A program made the position numbers and the translations under genes. Source: Anaerolineales bacterium (GTDB lineage: Bacteria; Chloroflexota; Anaerolineae; Anaerolineales; Anaerolineaceae). From it: a stretch of DNA of 12,237 nt. Numbering within the stretch: the first letter of the stretch is position 1; every line of letters starts with the position of its first letter. The stretch lies in NCBI GenBank assembly GCA_020060485.1, contig JAGVAB010000151.1, positions 1 through 12,237 on the forward strand. The letters are read 5' to 3'. Below the pieces are notes generated by a model that saw only the letters and a program-made list of their open reading frames with translations, did not search any database and was not told where the DNA came from. Below, in pieces: positions 11,968-12,237 of the stretch.

Positions 11968-12237
11968 GGCTTTCTCAAAGTTGATTTTCCATTTGTTTCT
12001 TTTATTGATGGCACGAGGCCGGACGAAAGACGGTCTGTGCATCACCAGGGTTTATTCACCCCACCCCTCGAATTCCCCTCCCCGCTGCTTGCGTGACGAA
12101 TCCCAATTCCTTCTTCTGCGGGAAGGGGAGCTTTTTGTGGCAGAGGGCAGCCCATTATCATCAGCATTTTGCATCTACTTTGGTCTGGATGACCTTGACC
12201 GTTTTGGAAAATCGTAAATGTCAAGCTTTTTTGAGAA
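11968..12237 (+). mobile_element. MITE-like repeat, copy 3 (right end outside window, central module missing)
   Basis: It starts with the same GGCTTTCTCAAAG as copy 2 and follows it over 171 bp with about five differences. GGCAGAGGGCAG (12139-12150) then stands where copy 2 has the 105-bp double-hairpin module, and the 87-bp right part resumes to the window edge with about five differences. The first GC-rich stem and T-run (12074-12138) are kept. The last few bases of the right inverted end lie beyond the window. Same orientation as copies 1 and 2. Confidence 0.75.

Noticed and set aside
11930..12217. Small plus-strand open frames inside repeat copies 2 and 3 with similar peptides
   Set aside because: The similarity follows the DNA repeat; the frame is not kept in copy 1, the reading changes at the central module, and there is no consistent start or ribosome binding site.

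Overview
The window looks like a chromosomal segment of a mesophilic bacterium with moderate to high GC and Shine-Dalgarno-led genes. The gene set is a dodecin, a bacterial dimethylargininase, a Tat-exported flavodoxin beside a TetR regulator, a tandem-GNAT protein, and a methyltransferase with a Trm112-like zinc domain. This style recalls Anaerolineae-type Chloroflexota. That assignment is an inference from gene style, since no marker gene is present. I see no tRNA, rRNA, CRISPR array, phage gene or transposase gene.

Layout. (1) 1-137 is the truncated tail of a dispersed hairpin-rich repeat. (2) 190-1428 (+) holds a promoter, a cytidylate-kinase-like protein and an ACT-domain protein whose ribosome binding site lies in a long inverted repeat. 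(3) 4891-1504 (-) is a compact three-gene operon for surface glycan or glycolipid work: a methyltransferase/zinc-domain/membrane-anchor protein, a GT-B-like transferase and a GT-A (family 2-like) glycosyltransferase, with 3-10 bp gaps. (4) 4892-5226 is a divergent spacer with a weak promoter for that operon and a strong extended -10 promoter plus ~100-nt leader for a cold-shock protein; I recognise nothing in about 4958-5090. (5) 5227-6626 (+) holds the cold-shock gene with its terminator, then dodecin and dimethylargininase. (6) 7110-6643 (-) is an unrecognised 155-residue protein; 7207-7704 (+) is gluconokinase. (7) 7762-8737 (+) is a transglutaminase-like protein behind a promoter with MerR-type architecture, ending in a bidirectional terminator. 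(8) 10161-8836 (-) is a TetR repressor followed by a Tat-signal flavodoxin, with operators inside the TetR promoter. (9) 10162-12237 is a repeat-rich zone: remains of a divergent promoter/start, a complete ~367-bp MITE-like repeat, a frameshifted GNAT relic, an intact double-GNAT gene with its promoter and a perfect 16-bp palindrome, and a third repeat copy cut by the window edge.

The most unusual signal is the repeat family. All three copies share one orientation. Copies 2 and 3 are near-identical at both ends, but a 105-bp central module with two hairpins in copy 2 is replaced by 12 bp in copy 3. Copies 1 and 2 share the outer 13 bp of one hairpin but have entirely different inner stems that both still pair perfectly. 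Other points of note are the MerR-type 19-bp spacer promoter, a possible dual start (exported/cytosolic) in the flavodoxin gene, the methyltransferase-Trm112-membrane fusion, and a ribosome binding site that may be masked by a leader inverted repeat.
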